This document shows, piece after piece, positions 1-5,849 of a stretch of 7,579 nt of DNA. Location: contig JAEKFU010000390.1 of assembly GCA_016522385.1 (NCBI GenBank), positions 1-7,579 of the forward strand, written 5' to 3'. The stretch's first letter is position 1. Each line of letters opens with the position of its first letter. This DNA comes from Pseudomonadota bacterium (GTDB lineage Bacteria > Pseudomonadota > Alphaproteobacteria > Rhizobiales > Aestuariivirgaceae). Below the pieces are notes generated by a model that was not told where the DNA came from, ran no database searches, and saw only the letters and a program-made list of their open reading frames with translations. A program made the position numbers and the translations under genes.

Positions 1-402
1 GGTAAAAGTGCCGGCCGAAATTGCTGCATCGTAAGTCGCACCGGCAATACCGAGCGGCTCCATAAGGTCCGCCTCAATCAGGTTGCGGTAGATGTTTTTC
101 GATCTGGCGACCTGCAACATTTCCGGCGACAGATCAAGTCCATCAAGATTGTCATATCCCAGCCTCCGTAGTTCGGCGCCAACCAACCCGGTACCACAAC
201 CCAAATCAATGATGCGAGACGATCGATTGGTCGCACATTCGGCCAGCAATTCAGCAATATCAGTACCGCCGGTAAATTGTAGATCCTCTGCGATGTCCCT
301 GTCATAGTCAGTTGCCCATTCCCGATAAAGCGCACGCGCCTCGTCAACGGACTGCAAATGCCTTGCCTGTTGGACGCGTATGTCAGCCGGTTGACGGGCC
401 AC
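1..402 (-). CDS. Class I SAM-dependent methyltransferase, METTL27/WBSCR27-like (partial, runs off left edge)
   Basis: Reading the minus strand from GTG at 402 gives 134 residues that stay open to the window edge, so the C-terminus is missing. SAM-binding motif I is IIDLGCGTGLVGAEL (about residues 64-78). It is followed by LDGLDLSPEML (86-96), where the acidic residue of motif II should contact the SAM ribose, then YDAAISAGTFT (124-134). The N-terminal ALYREWATDYD segment is typical of METTL27 (WBSCR27)-type methyltransferases, whose substrate is not known to me. GTG is the only start codon between an in-frame TAA and the conserved region. It has an AAAGG Shine-Dalgarno 9 nt upstream, lying inside the end of the preceding gene. 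The gap to that gene is 4 nt, so the two are almost certainly co-transcribed and perhaps translationally coupled. The protein is a paralogue of that neighbour (see 407-1051). The family call is strong; the substrate is unknown. Confidence 0.85.
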   Translation of the reverse strand, partial: MARQPADIRVQQARHLQSVDEARALYREWATDYDRDIAEDLQFTGGTDIAELLAECATNRSSRIIDLGCGTGLVGAELRRLGYDNLDGLDLSPEMLQVARSKNIYRNLIEADLMEPLGIAGATYDAAISAGTFT

Positions 403-406
403 AAGT

Positions 407-1051
407 TCAGACCTTTAGATAGACGTAGTAGTGGCCTTCAAGATCATCGGTGTTGTCATAGTACGTATCGCGTCGGTGAACGGCTTGCTCGAGGCATCGG
501 TCACGTACCAACGCGGTCAGCTTTTCGCTGAACCCCAGTGCCTCATGGGCGTCCCGATGAACCGTAAAAGCAAGTACAGCACCGGGTTTGAGTATTCGTA
601 CCACTTCATCAAGACATTCCGCGCCGACATGGGCGTGGGTGAAGGTACCTGTACAGATTGCACCGCCATAGGCCCCGGTTGAGATCTCGAGTGGCTGCAA
701 TAGATCACCAGTGAACAGACATCCATAGAGATTGCGTTTGGCGGCAACATCCAGCATGTCCTGTGACAAGTCCAGACCGTCGATGGATTTGTAACCCAGT
801 TTGGCGAGTTCTGCGCCCGCCAATCCCGTGCCGCAGCCAATATCGAGGACCAACGCCTGCTTGTCGCTTTGATATGAAGCATAAAGCGCAGCACATTTGC
901 GCGGCGATGAGTATTGCAGGCCGTCGATCATCGTCTGATCGTAGGTCTCGGCCCAATCCTTATAGAGCGCTTGCTGTTCACGCGCGTCTTTCACATTGTA
1001 GGCGCGCGCTACCAGGTCTGCCGCAGGGCTTTTTGTTTGGGACTTCGCCAT
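407..1051 (-). CDS. Class I SAM-dependent methyltransferase, METTL27/WBSCR27-like
   Basis: A complete 214-residue Rossmann-fold methyltransferase. Motif I is VLDIGCGTGLAGAEL (about 68-82), the ribose-binding acidic segment is IDGLDLSQDML (90-100), AICTGTFTHAHVG (131-143) follows, and LKPGAVLAFTVHRD (155-167) forms the post-motif strand. Together with the N-terminal ALYKDWAETYD segment (28-38) this matches METTL27/WBSCR27-like proteins, which methylate an unknown small molecule or macromolecule. There is no signal peptide or membrane segment, so it is cytoplasmic. It is the promoter-proximal gene of a two-gene operon; the next gene starts 4 nt after its TGA and encodes a paralogue. The ATG at 1051 has only a weak ribosome-binding site, but an in-frame TAA lies 25 nt upstream. 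One oddity is that the YDA tripeptide seen in the paralogue is YGG here (128-130), so an acidic residue after motif II is lost. Alternative generic names would be BioC- or UbiE-like methyltransferase, which fit less well. Confidence 0.88.
   Translation of the reverse strand: MAKSQTKSPAADLVARAYNVKDAREQQALYKDWAETYDQTMIDGLQYSSPRKCAALYASYQSDKQALVLDIGCGTGLAGAELAKLGYKSIDGLDLSQDMLDVAAKRNLYGCLFTGDLLQPLEISTGAYGGAICTGTFTHAHVGAECLDEVVRILKPGAVLAFTVHRDAHEALGFSEKLTALVRDRCLEQAVHRRDTYYDNTDDLEGHYYVYLKV
412..416 (-). promoter_or_regulatory. Shine-Dalgarno for the GTG-started methyltransferase
   Basis: AAAGG on the minus strand lies 9 nt upstream of the GTG at 402 and within the last codons of the upstream methyltransferase gene. 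It supports the GTG start, which has no competing ATG upstream in frame. Confidence 0.5.
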
Positions 1052-1161
1052 GGTCTGAAGTCTAATCCAACCCGCTTAATTGCGGAAGCTGCATAAGACT
1101 GGATGCATACACCTGTCCAATTGTCTAACAGTACTAGAATTCCCCTGAACGCGAGCTGCCT
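1052..1161. promoter_or_regulatory. Divergent intergenic region, methyltransferase operon / AEC permease
   Basis: These 110 bp separate two divergent genes and must carry the start signals for both, unless the promoters lie inside coding sequence. The minus strand has a possible weak -35-like TTGGAC with a TTATGC 18 nt downstream. I find no convincing sigma-70 pair on the plus strand and no clear operator palindrome beyond the short ATGCAT. The promoter function is inferred from gene orientation, not from a strong motif. Confidence 0.4.
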
Positions 1162-2100
1162 ATGAACGCGATCGCCATCACCGTCATTCCCGTATTTGCT
1201 CTGATATCCTTGGGCTATGCCGCCGCAAAACTGAAGCTGTTCACCCCACAAGCAGAGATGGGCCTGAACAAGTTTGTGCTCTACTTCGCCATCCCCGCAC
1301 TGCTGTTCCGCACCATGGTGGCCGTTGACGTGGCCAATCCCCCATGGCGTCTATGGGGCGCCTTCTTTACCGCTGGTGCGATCATTTGGTGGCTGGCCAT
1401 CGCCGCTTCCAGGTCTCTCGCCTCGATCAGTCCCAGCGGCGGTGCGGCAGCCGCCATCACGGCATCCTTCGGCAACCTGTTGCTAATGGGCATCCCGTTG
1501 TCGGTCAGTTTCTTCGGTCCTGCCGCCGCCCTGCCGGCAGGCCTGATATTGTCCATTCACTCCCCGATCCAATGGGCTGCCGCAACTTTGCGCGCCGAGC
1601 TGTCAGGACAAAAGGCTGACGCGTCGCTTCTCACCATCCTTCGCGGCCTGGTCAATGATCTGATCCGCAATCCAATTGTCATGGCGATAATTGCCGGCTC
1701 GTTGTGGCGAGCGACAGGCCTCGGCCTCAACACGGTGGTTGATCGCACAATTGATCTGCTCGGCCAGGCCGGAATTCCGACATCCCTGTTCGCTCTCGGC
1801 CTGTCGCTGGTCGCCTTCGGATTCAAGGGCAACGTACGCGGCGTCGCCGTGCTTCTTGTCTTGAAGTTGATGCTGTTCCCGTTGCTGGCCGCCGTGCTGG
1901 TCACCACAATCTTTCAGCTATCACCCGTCGAAGCCGGCGTAGTCATCCTGTTCGCCTCCCTGCCCCCTGGCGTCAATGCCTATCTGTTTGCCAGCAGGTA
2001 TAATGCGGCCGTCGCACCAGTCTCCGGCGCCATCGCCCTCGGCACGGCGCTGTCGCTGTTCACAACGTCAGCCGTCTTGTGGTTCGTCAATCCAGGTTGA
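1162..2100 (+). CDS. AEC-family transporter (auxin efflux carrier-type permease)
   Basis: A 312-residue hydrophobic protein of the length usual for bacterial AEC (MdcF/YfdV-type) secondary carriers. Visible family features are the first helix ending in LISLGYAAAKLKLF (14-27), NKFVLYFAIPALLF in helix 2 (36-49), SFGNLLLMGIPLSVSF (102-117) with the GN-x4-G-x-P broken-helix motif, RNPIVMAIIAG (169-179) opening the second half, GIPTSLFALGLSL (204-216) and LPPGVNAYLFASRY (267-280). About ten membrane helices are expected in the inner membrane. Family members export or exchange organic anions such as malonate, malate or lactate, and the substrate here cannot be read from the sequence. The start ATG has only a weak GAG-type ribosome-binding site, but the N-terminus aligns with the family. 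It is a single gene with divergent methyltransferases upstream and the convergent NfeD gene 15 bp past its stop. Confidence 0.92.
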   Translation: MNAIAITVIPVFALISLGYAAAKLKLFTPQAEMGLNKFVLYFAIPALLFRTMVAVDVANPPWRLWGAFFTAGAIIWWLAIAASRSLASISPSGGAAAAITASFGNLLLMGIPLSVSFFGPAAALPAGLILSIHSPIQWAAATLRAELSGQKADASLLTILRGLVNDLIRNPIVMAIIAGSLWRATGLGLNTVVDRTIDLLGQAGIPTSLFALGLSLVAFGFKGNVRGVAVLLVLKLMLFPLLAAVLVTTIFQLSPVEAGVVILFASLPPGVNAYLFASRYNAAVAPVSGAIALGTALSLFTTSAVLWFVNPG

Positions 2101-2102
2101 GC

Positions 2103-2130
2103 GCCGCGTTCCGACCTATTCCGGCGCGGC
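2103..2130. terminator. Possible weak bidirectional hairpin between convergent genes
   Basis: GCCGCG (2103-2108) is complementary to CGCGGC (2125-2130), with two further G-T pairs inside and a 12-nt loop. The hairpin sits just after the permease stop and overlaps the last codons of the NfeD gene. There is no T-run on either side, so a classical Rho-independent terminator is not shown. Its position between convergent genes is the main argument. Confidence 0.22.
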
Positions 2131-2568
2131 CTCGACCGTCAACCGCAATCCCTCCACACCCGTGACCTCGACCCATGAGGCCTCTGCCAGATCGGGTCCA
2201 ACGACATCCCACAAGGTATCGTCAATTCGAATCTGCCCACGGCCATTAACGATCGCCTTTTCAAGTACATAGCGCCGGCCGACGAATTCATACATCCGTT
2301 TGTTGAGATTAGGTTGATCGGTATCGACCTGCTGACGCTTAATGATCCATGGCCGACCGACCAGCACGAAGACAATCGACAGGACCGCAAAGACTGTGAT
2401 CTCCACCTGCCAGGACATATCGAACACCAGCTCGATGAGACCCACTGCTGCAGCGGCAAAGCCGAGCCACATGAGGAAAACACCAGGGGCCAGAAGTTCA
2501 AGGATCAACAGAACACAGGCAAGAATCCACCATGTCCAACCGCCAAAGATTGAAAGCAGCTCATTCAT
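2116..2568 (-). CDS. NfeD family protein (short form, membrane anchor plus OB-fold)
   Basis: A 150-residue protein with two to three hydrophobic helices (about 9-30 WTWWILACVLLILELLAPG, then 32-48 and 55-72) followed by a soluble C-terminal domain (about 85-150). That domain contains GRRYVLEKAIVNGRGQIRIDDTLWDVVGPDL and ends EVTGVEGLRLTVEAA, the beta-barrel OB-fold of NfeD proteins. It is the short type without the N-terminal ClpP-like protease domain, like E. coli YbbJ. Such proteins bind or support an SPFH partner in membrane microdomains. That partner is encoded 44 bp upstream on the same strand, an arrangement conserved widely in bacteria. A good GAGGA Shine-Dalgarno lies 6 nt before the ATG (2575-2579), so the gene can be translated independently within the operon. 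The fit to family length and architecture is good. Confidence 0.92.
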   Translation of the reverse strand: MNELLSIFGGWTWWILACVLLILELLAPGVFLMWLGFAAAAVGLIELVFDMSWQVEITVFAVLSIVFVLVGRPWIIKRQQVDTDQPNLNKRMYEFVGRRYVLEKAIVNGRGQIRIDDTLWDVVGPDLAEASWVEVTGVEGLRLTVEAAPE

Positions 2569-2583
2569 GATTTTTCCTCATCT

Positions 2584-2608
2584 TGCAATTCCGTCCCGGG
2601 CTATTGCA
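2584..2608 (-). other. Inverted repeat in the SPFH-NfeD intercistronic gap
   Basis: TGCAAT (2584-2589) and ATTGCA (2603-2608) form a 6-bp stem with a 13-nt loop holding CCCGGG. It lies between the TAA of the SPFH gene and the NfeD ribosome-binding site. It could form an mRNA hairpin that tunes the ratio of the two proteins, but it is short and may be chance. Confidence 0.3.
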
Positions 2609-2612
2609 GCTC

Positions 2613-3614
2613 TTAACCCGGTTGCGAGACCTTCGGCACCGAACCGGCAGATCTTTTGCGTACCGGTGCTCTTGGCGCTGTGCCGCCGCCCGGCCCATCA
2701 TCGCCAAAGGCTTCCTTTGCAATCTCAGAGATTCCGGCTATTGAGCCAATAACCGAGGAGGCTTCAAGCGGCAGCATCAAAACCTTCTGGTTTGGCGATG
2801 TGGCCAGGGACTCCAGCGCCTTCATGTAGTTGTTGGCAACAAAGTAGTTGATCGCCTGCACATCGCCGGTGGCGATGGCCTCGGACACGGCCGTTGTCGC
2901 ATTTGCCTCCGCCTGGGCCTGCCGTTCGCGCGCCTCAGCATCGCGGAAAGCAGCTTCCTTACGGCCTTCAGCCTCCAGGACGGTCGACTGCTTCTCACCT
3001 TCGGCCTCCAGGATTGCCGACTGCCGTTTGCCTTCAGCCTCCAGAATAGAAGCGCGTTTATCACGTTCAGCCTTCATCTGACGCGCCATCGCATCGACCA
3101 GATCGCGTGGCGGATTGATATCCTTGATTTCAATGCGGGTCATCTTCACGCCCCACGGCGTCGATGCCTGGTCAACAACATTCAGAATCGAGTGGTTGAT
3201 ATCGTCACGCTGTGACAACAACATATCGAGGTCCATCGAACCCATCACCGTACGGATGTTGGTCATGGTAATGTTGAGAATGGCGTTTTCCAGCTCGTTA
3301 ACCTCATAGGTCGCCTTAGCAGCATCGAGCACCTGGAAGAAGGCCACGCCATCCACCTGCACCATTGCGTTGTCCCGGGTAATGACCTCCTGGCTGGGCA
3401 CCTCAAGAACCCGTTCCATCATGTTCATCTTCGATCCGATTCGCTCAACGAACGGCACGATCAATCCGAGACCTGATTCCAGCGTTTTGGTGTATCGACC
3501 AAATCGTTCAACTGTATAGTTGTAACCTTGAGGCACGATGCGAATGCCCTGGAAAATAGTAATTACAACCAGAACAAGTAAAATTAATGCGAATACGCTA
3601 GCGCCCTCAAGCAT
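2613..3614 (-). CDS. qmcA: SPFH/band-7 (stomatin/prohibitin) membrane protein, QmcA-like
   Basis: A 333-residue SPFH protein. It has one N-terminal membrane helix (about 6-22) and then the conserved GIRIVPQGYNYTVERFGRY (23-41) that opens the band-7 domain. GLGLIVPFVERI (48-59), VDGVAFFQV (87-95) and WGVKMTRIEIKDINPP (154-169) continue that domain. The PPRDLVDAM segment (168-176) leads into a long coiled coil (about 177-245) built of 11-residue LEAEG repeats. A C-terminal region with ALESLATSPNQKVLMLPLEASSVIGSIAGI (266-295) is typical of QmcA/paraslipin-type members. These proteins oligomerise in the inner membrane as scaffolds for microdomains and are usually encoded with NfeD, as here. Length matches E. 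coli QmcA (about 305) plus a basic, Gly/Pro-rich tail (306-333). The start is firm: AAGGAG (3622-3627) sits 7 nt before the ATG. It is the first gene of the operon. The qmcA symbol is by family and context; a stomatin-like or paraslipin name is equally possible. Confidence 0.93.
   Translation of the reverse strand: MLEGASVFALILLVLVVITIFQGIRIVPQGYNYTVERFGRYTKTLESGLGLIVPFVERIGSKMNMMERVLEVPSQEVITRDNAMVQVDGVAFFQVLDAAKATYEVNELENAILNITMTNIRTVMGSMDLDMLLSQRDDINHSILNVVDQASTPWGVKMTRIEIKDINPPRDLVDAMARQMKAERDKRASILEAEGKRQSAILEAEGEKQSTVLEAEGRKEAAFRDAEARERQAQAEANATTAVSEAIATGDVQAINYFVANNYMKALESLATSPNQKVLMLPLEASSVIGSIAGISEIAKEAFGDDGPGGGTAPRAPVRKRSAGSVPKVSQPG
2934..3065 (-). repeat. 33-bp in-frame tandem repeat in the SPFH coiled coil
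   Basis: Plus-strand units beginning TTC(A/G)GCCTCCAG start at 2967, 3000 and 3033, exactly 33 bp apart. A fourth start (TTCAGCCTTCA) follows at 3066, and a degenerate unit precedes them at 2934. In protein they read as ASILEAEGKRQ, SAILEAEGEKQ, STVLEAEGRKE and AAFRDAEARER (residues 188-231). An 11-residue (hendecad) period fits a right-handed or straight coiled coil, as known for SPFH proteins. The high DNA identity of the central units suggests unit duplication or gene conversion. Confidence 0.85.
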
Positions 3615-3965
3615 AGAATATCTCCTTCCAAATTATGATCTTCCAAATATGCACCGACACTCAGCACTGCCCGAGAATATCTTTTATTCTTGCATATACA
3701 TTTGATATCACTACGACGATTATTCAAGGGCCGGTATGGCAAGTTTCCACCATCTTTCGCCGAATGTCGGCTGCGCGCAGACGCGAATCACCTAACTGAA
3801 TCTTACAGGTTTTCAGGTATTTCTGCCGGAATTGTGCATGCAACGGTCCCTTAACCAAAGTCGCGATGTTGCCGCAATCTGAAGCTCTAATGAGGGACGG
3901 GGTGAGAATGGGACTAAGCGGTGGACGGCCATTCGCCTATACCCGAATTCTGGAGGACGGATATC
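3615..3965. promoter_or_regulatory. Divergent intergenic region between SPFH operon and PepSY-like gene
   Basis: This roughly 350-bp region holds no gene I can support. The half next to the SPFH gene (about 3630-3730) is clearly AT-rich against the surrounding coding DNA. On the minus strand it includes a possible sigma-70-like pair, TTGAAT (3722-3727) and TCAAAT (3700-3705) with a 16-nt spacer, which is a weak match. That would leave an 85-nt leader before the ATG. The other half contains a lone TTAACC (3851-3856), which is only half of a CtrA-type site, and two GAATC sites (3783 and 3799). A 41-codon reading frame from ATG 3908 overlaps the next gene and is probably not real. Confidence 0.4.
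3952..3956 (+). promoter_or_regulatory. Shine-Dalgarno deciding the GTG start at 3966
   Basis: GGAGG lies 9 nt before the GTG at 3966. The upstream in-frame GTG at 3921 has no comparable site and would bury the signal peptide behind 15 polar residues, so the downstream start is preferred. Confidence 0.6.
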
Positions 3966-4724
3966 GTGTCTTTGCGATTGACGATAATGGGCCTATTTGT
4001 TGGTGCGGCGCTCCCTGCAGTCCTGGCTGCTGACGCGAATGCCGACCATCGCCGCCACTGGTTCTTTGATGCCTATGGCCAGTACGAGGACGAAACTTTC
4101 AACTATTATGCCCCGCGGCGTTGGCAGCAACGCCGTCGGCCGCGGGTCTATCATGAAGAACCGCAATATCTGGACGAAGAAGAGCGACTTGAAGAAGAGT
4201 ATCTGCAACAACGCAGGGCCGAGCGCAGTAAGCGTTGGCGCAGGAAGCGGATTCGCAACGATCTGGCCCGCAAGCGCCAACAGCGCCGGCGACTGACCAA
4301 TGTCCCTGTCCCTCGCGAGAAACCCGACTCGGACTATCCAGTGACAATTGACAGCCTGGATGAACCATCAACAGTTGAGCAGAGTAGACTGTCGACGCTT
4401 GGTACACCCGAGGCAACGACACCGCGCGACAATAGTCCGCCGAAGACCAGCACGAGCGAGCGTAAGGCGGCCACACTGCGTCCCAGCAATCCGTCAACAA
4501 CCAGCCAGGATAAGCCGGCAGCTGCCCCAGATAAGAAAACGCCTAAGGGCCGGATCAGCTGTCAGCAGGCACAAGAAATCGTTGCCGGTTTCGGGTTTTC
4601 CGACATCGAAGCCAAGAGCTGCAGCGGTAAGAGTTACGACTTTGCTGCCAAACGCGATGGAAAGCCTTTCACCATTAGGCTATCGGCTGCAAGTGGTGAA
4701 CTTACCGAAGTCAAACGCAACTAA
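3966..4724 (+). CDS. Secreted arginine-rich protein with PepSY-like C-terminal domain
   Basis: From the GTG at 3966 this encodes 252 residues. It begins with a signal peptide (MSLRLTIMGLFVGAALPAVLAADANA, with likely cleavage after A21 or A26), so the protein should be periplasmic or exported. A charged region follows. The acidic/aromatic stretch YLDEEERLEEEYLQQ (68-82) runs directly into a very basic one (83-110, RRAERSKRWRRKRIRND and ARKRQQRRR), probably helical. Residues 111-195 are a Ser/Thr/Pro/Lys-rich linker of low complexity. The C-terminus (about 196-252) has C199, C219 and the segment YDFAAKRDGKPFTIRLSAASGELTEVKRN, which resembles the PepSY-like tails of many rhizobial secreted hypothetical proteins. 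The two cysteines may form a disulfide. The domain may bind a peptidase or the cell envelope; no function is established. No gene shares its promoter upstream. The hydrolase 136 bp downstream is co-oriented but probably separate. Confidence 0.75.
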   Translation: MSLRLTIMGLFVGAALPAVLAADANADHRRHWFFDAYGQYEDETFNYYAPRRWQQRRRPRVYHEEPQYLDEEERLEEEYLQQRRAERSKRWRRKRIRNDLARKRQQRRRLTNVPVPREKPDSDYPVTIDSLDEPSTVEQSRLSTLGTPEATTPRDNSPPKTSTSERKAATLRPSNPSTTSQDKPAAAPDKKTPKGRISCQQAQEIVAGFGFSDIEAKSCSGKSYDFAAKRDGKPFTIRLSAASGELTEVKRN

Positions 4725-4860
4725 CATACAGGCACAAAAAAGTTCATTCAGATGGCCGGCGGCCTACAGGTTGCTTGCTGCTGCTGGTCGTGTGGTCTAA
4801 ACAGCGTTCAGTTCTCATCTAGCGATGTTGCCATCCTCACGACCCTTCAAAGTGATACAT
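4725..4860 (+). other. Intergenic region before the alpha/beta hydrolase
   Basis: The gap is 136 bp. I see no stable terminator after 4724, only a short GGCC-GGC-GGCC element near 4754. No strong promoter is visible. Read-through from the upstream gene cannot be excluded. Confidence 0.3.
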
Positions 4861-5841
4861 ATGAAGCTGATCGGCCTACCCGGTAACGAACTGCCGCACG
4901 GACTGGAAGTCGGCGAGCTAAAAACCGCCGATGGCCTTACTATTCGCTATGCCCGTAGCAATGGACCGCCCGGCCAACGCGGGACGGTGTGCATCTTTCC
5001 GGGCCGAGCGGATTTTATCGAGCGGTATTTTGAAACCATAAACGACCTTACGGCACGTCGTTATGCCGTTGCCATCCTCGATTGGCGCGGCCAAGGCGGC
5101 TCGCAAAGGCTTTTGCGCAACCCGCTGCGTGGTCATATTTCGAGCTTCCGCTTCTATGATCGCGATTTCAACGCCTTCATGACCGAGATTGTTTTGCCCG
5201 ACTGTCCACCGCCCTACCATGCGCTGGCCCATTCGACGGGCGGCCAGATTCTGCTCAGATCGCTGCACAAGCACACCTGGTTCGACAAGGTCGTCATATC
5301 CTCACCATTTGTCGGCTTGGCCAAACGGCTATTGCCGGCGCCGATGATCCGTACAGCTGCCGTGCTGGCGACGCTTTGCGGCCTGGGTTGGATATTCGTA
5401 CCCGGCCAAAGTCGCCGGCCACTGCGTGTTGCCGATTTTCCAGGCAATCCTTTGACTTCAGACATCAGCCGTTTCTCACGCGACGCGCGTACGCTTGAAA
5501 CGGCCCCGCAATTGGGTGTCGGCGGACCGACCATGGGTTGGCTGAATGCCGCCATCAATTCGATTGACAGCCTATCGAGACTATCAAAGGCTGAAAAACT
5601 GCGCACGCCGGTTCTGTTCGTTACCGCTGGCGCCGACACCGTCGTGTCGACATCTGCCGCATTCACGCTAGCCGAATGCGTTCCTGGCATTGCCGTTGTT
5701 AAGATCGAAAACGCCCGCCACGAACTCCTCAATGAACGAGACCAGTTTCGCGAACAGTTCTGGGCTGCCTTCGACAGCTTTGTCGACCAGCAGCAGGCGC
5801 CGCCGGAGCAACAACAGGCGCTTAGGATCAAAGCTGTTTAG
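4861..5841 (+). CDS. Alpha/beta hydrolase, PldB/monoacylglycerol lipase-like
   Basis: A 326-residue serine hydrolase of the lysophospholipase L2 (PldB)/monoglyceride lipase group (COG2267 type). Visible family features are TADGLTIRYAR (22-32), the oxyanion-side strand TVCIFPGRADFIERYFE (42-58), AILDWRGQGGSQR (71-83), the nucleophile elbow ALAHSTGG with S125, acid D259 in TAGADTVVS, and H287 in NARHELLNE. The predicted activity is hydrolysis of acyl esters of glycerolipids or lysophospholipids. No signal peptide is seen, so it is probably cytoplasmic or membrane-peripheral; a hydrophobic patch (about 163-181) lies in the cap. I chose ATG 4861 because homologous proteins begin a few residues before the L-P-x-G segment and an AAAGTG-like site precedes it. 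ATG 4825 would add 12 residues with no visible ribosome-binding site. The C-terminal tail (310-326) is Gln/Pro-rich. The elbow reads HSTGG, whereas most relatives I know have HSMGG. Confidence 0.88.
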   Translation: MKLIGLPGNELPHGLEVGELKTADGLTIRYARSNGPPGQRGTVCIFPGRADFIERYFETINDLTARRYAVAILDWRGQGGSQRLLRNPLRGHISSFRFYDRDFNAFMTEIVLPDCPPPYHALAHSTGGQILLRSLHKHTWFDKVVISSPFVGLAKRLLPAPMIRTAAVLATLCGLGWIFVPGQSRRPLRVADFPGNPLTSDISRFSRDARTLETAPQLGVGGPTMGWLNAAINSIDSLSRLSKAEKLRTPVLFVTAGADTVVSTSAAFTLAECVPGIAVVKIENARHELLNERDQFREQFWAAFDSFVDQQQAPPEQQQALRIKAV

Positions 5842-5849
5842 GTGTACGT

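Noticed and set aside
78..404. Minus-strand 108-codon frame at the left end
   Set aside because: It is a shadow in another frame of the GTG-started methyltransferase, which carries the clear GCGTG SAM motif. It has no domain features of its own.
2848..3081. Plus-strand frame with repeated PSASR units
   Set aside because: It is the antisense of the SPFH coiled-coil repeat; its periodicity is inherited from that gene.
3783..3803. Two GAATC (CcrM-type GANTC) sites 16 bp apart
   Set aside because: About one such site per 256 bp is expected by chance, so two in this region are not informative.
3851..3856. TTAACC as a CtrA box upstream of the secreted protein
   Set aside because: The second half-site at the required 7-nt spacing is absent, so it is only half of a site and expected by chance.
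3908..4033. 41-codon plus-strand frame from ATG 3908, preceded by a purine-rich GAGGGACGGGG stretch
   Set aside because: It overlaps the signal-peptide region of the real gene in another frame and shows no recognisable leader-peptide feature. A regulatory upstream frame is possible but unsupported.
5214..5831. 205-codon minus-strand frame opposite the hydrolase
   Set aside because: It lies wholly antisense to a gene with an intact catalytic triad and its Ser/Arg-rich composition is typical of a shadow frame.
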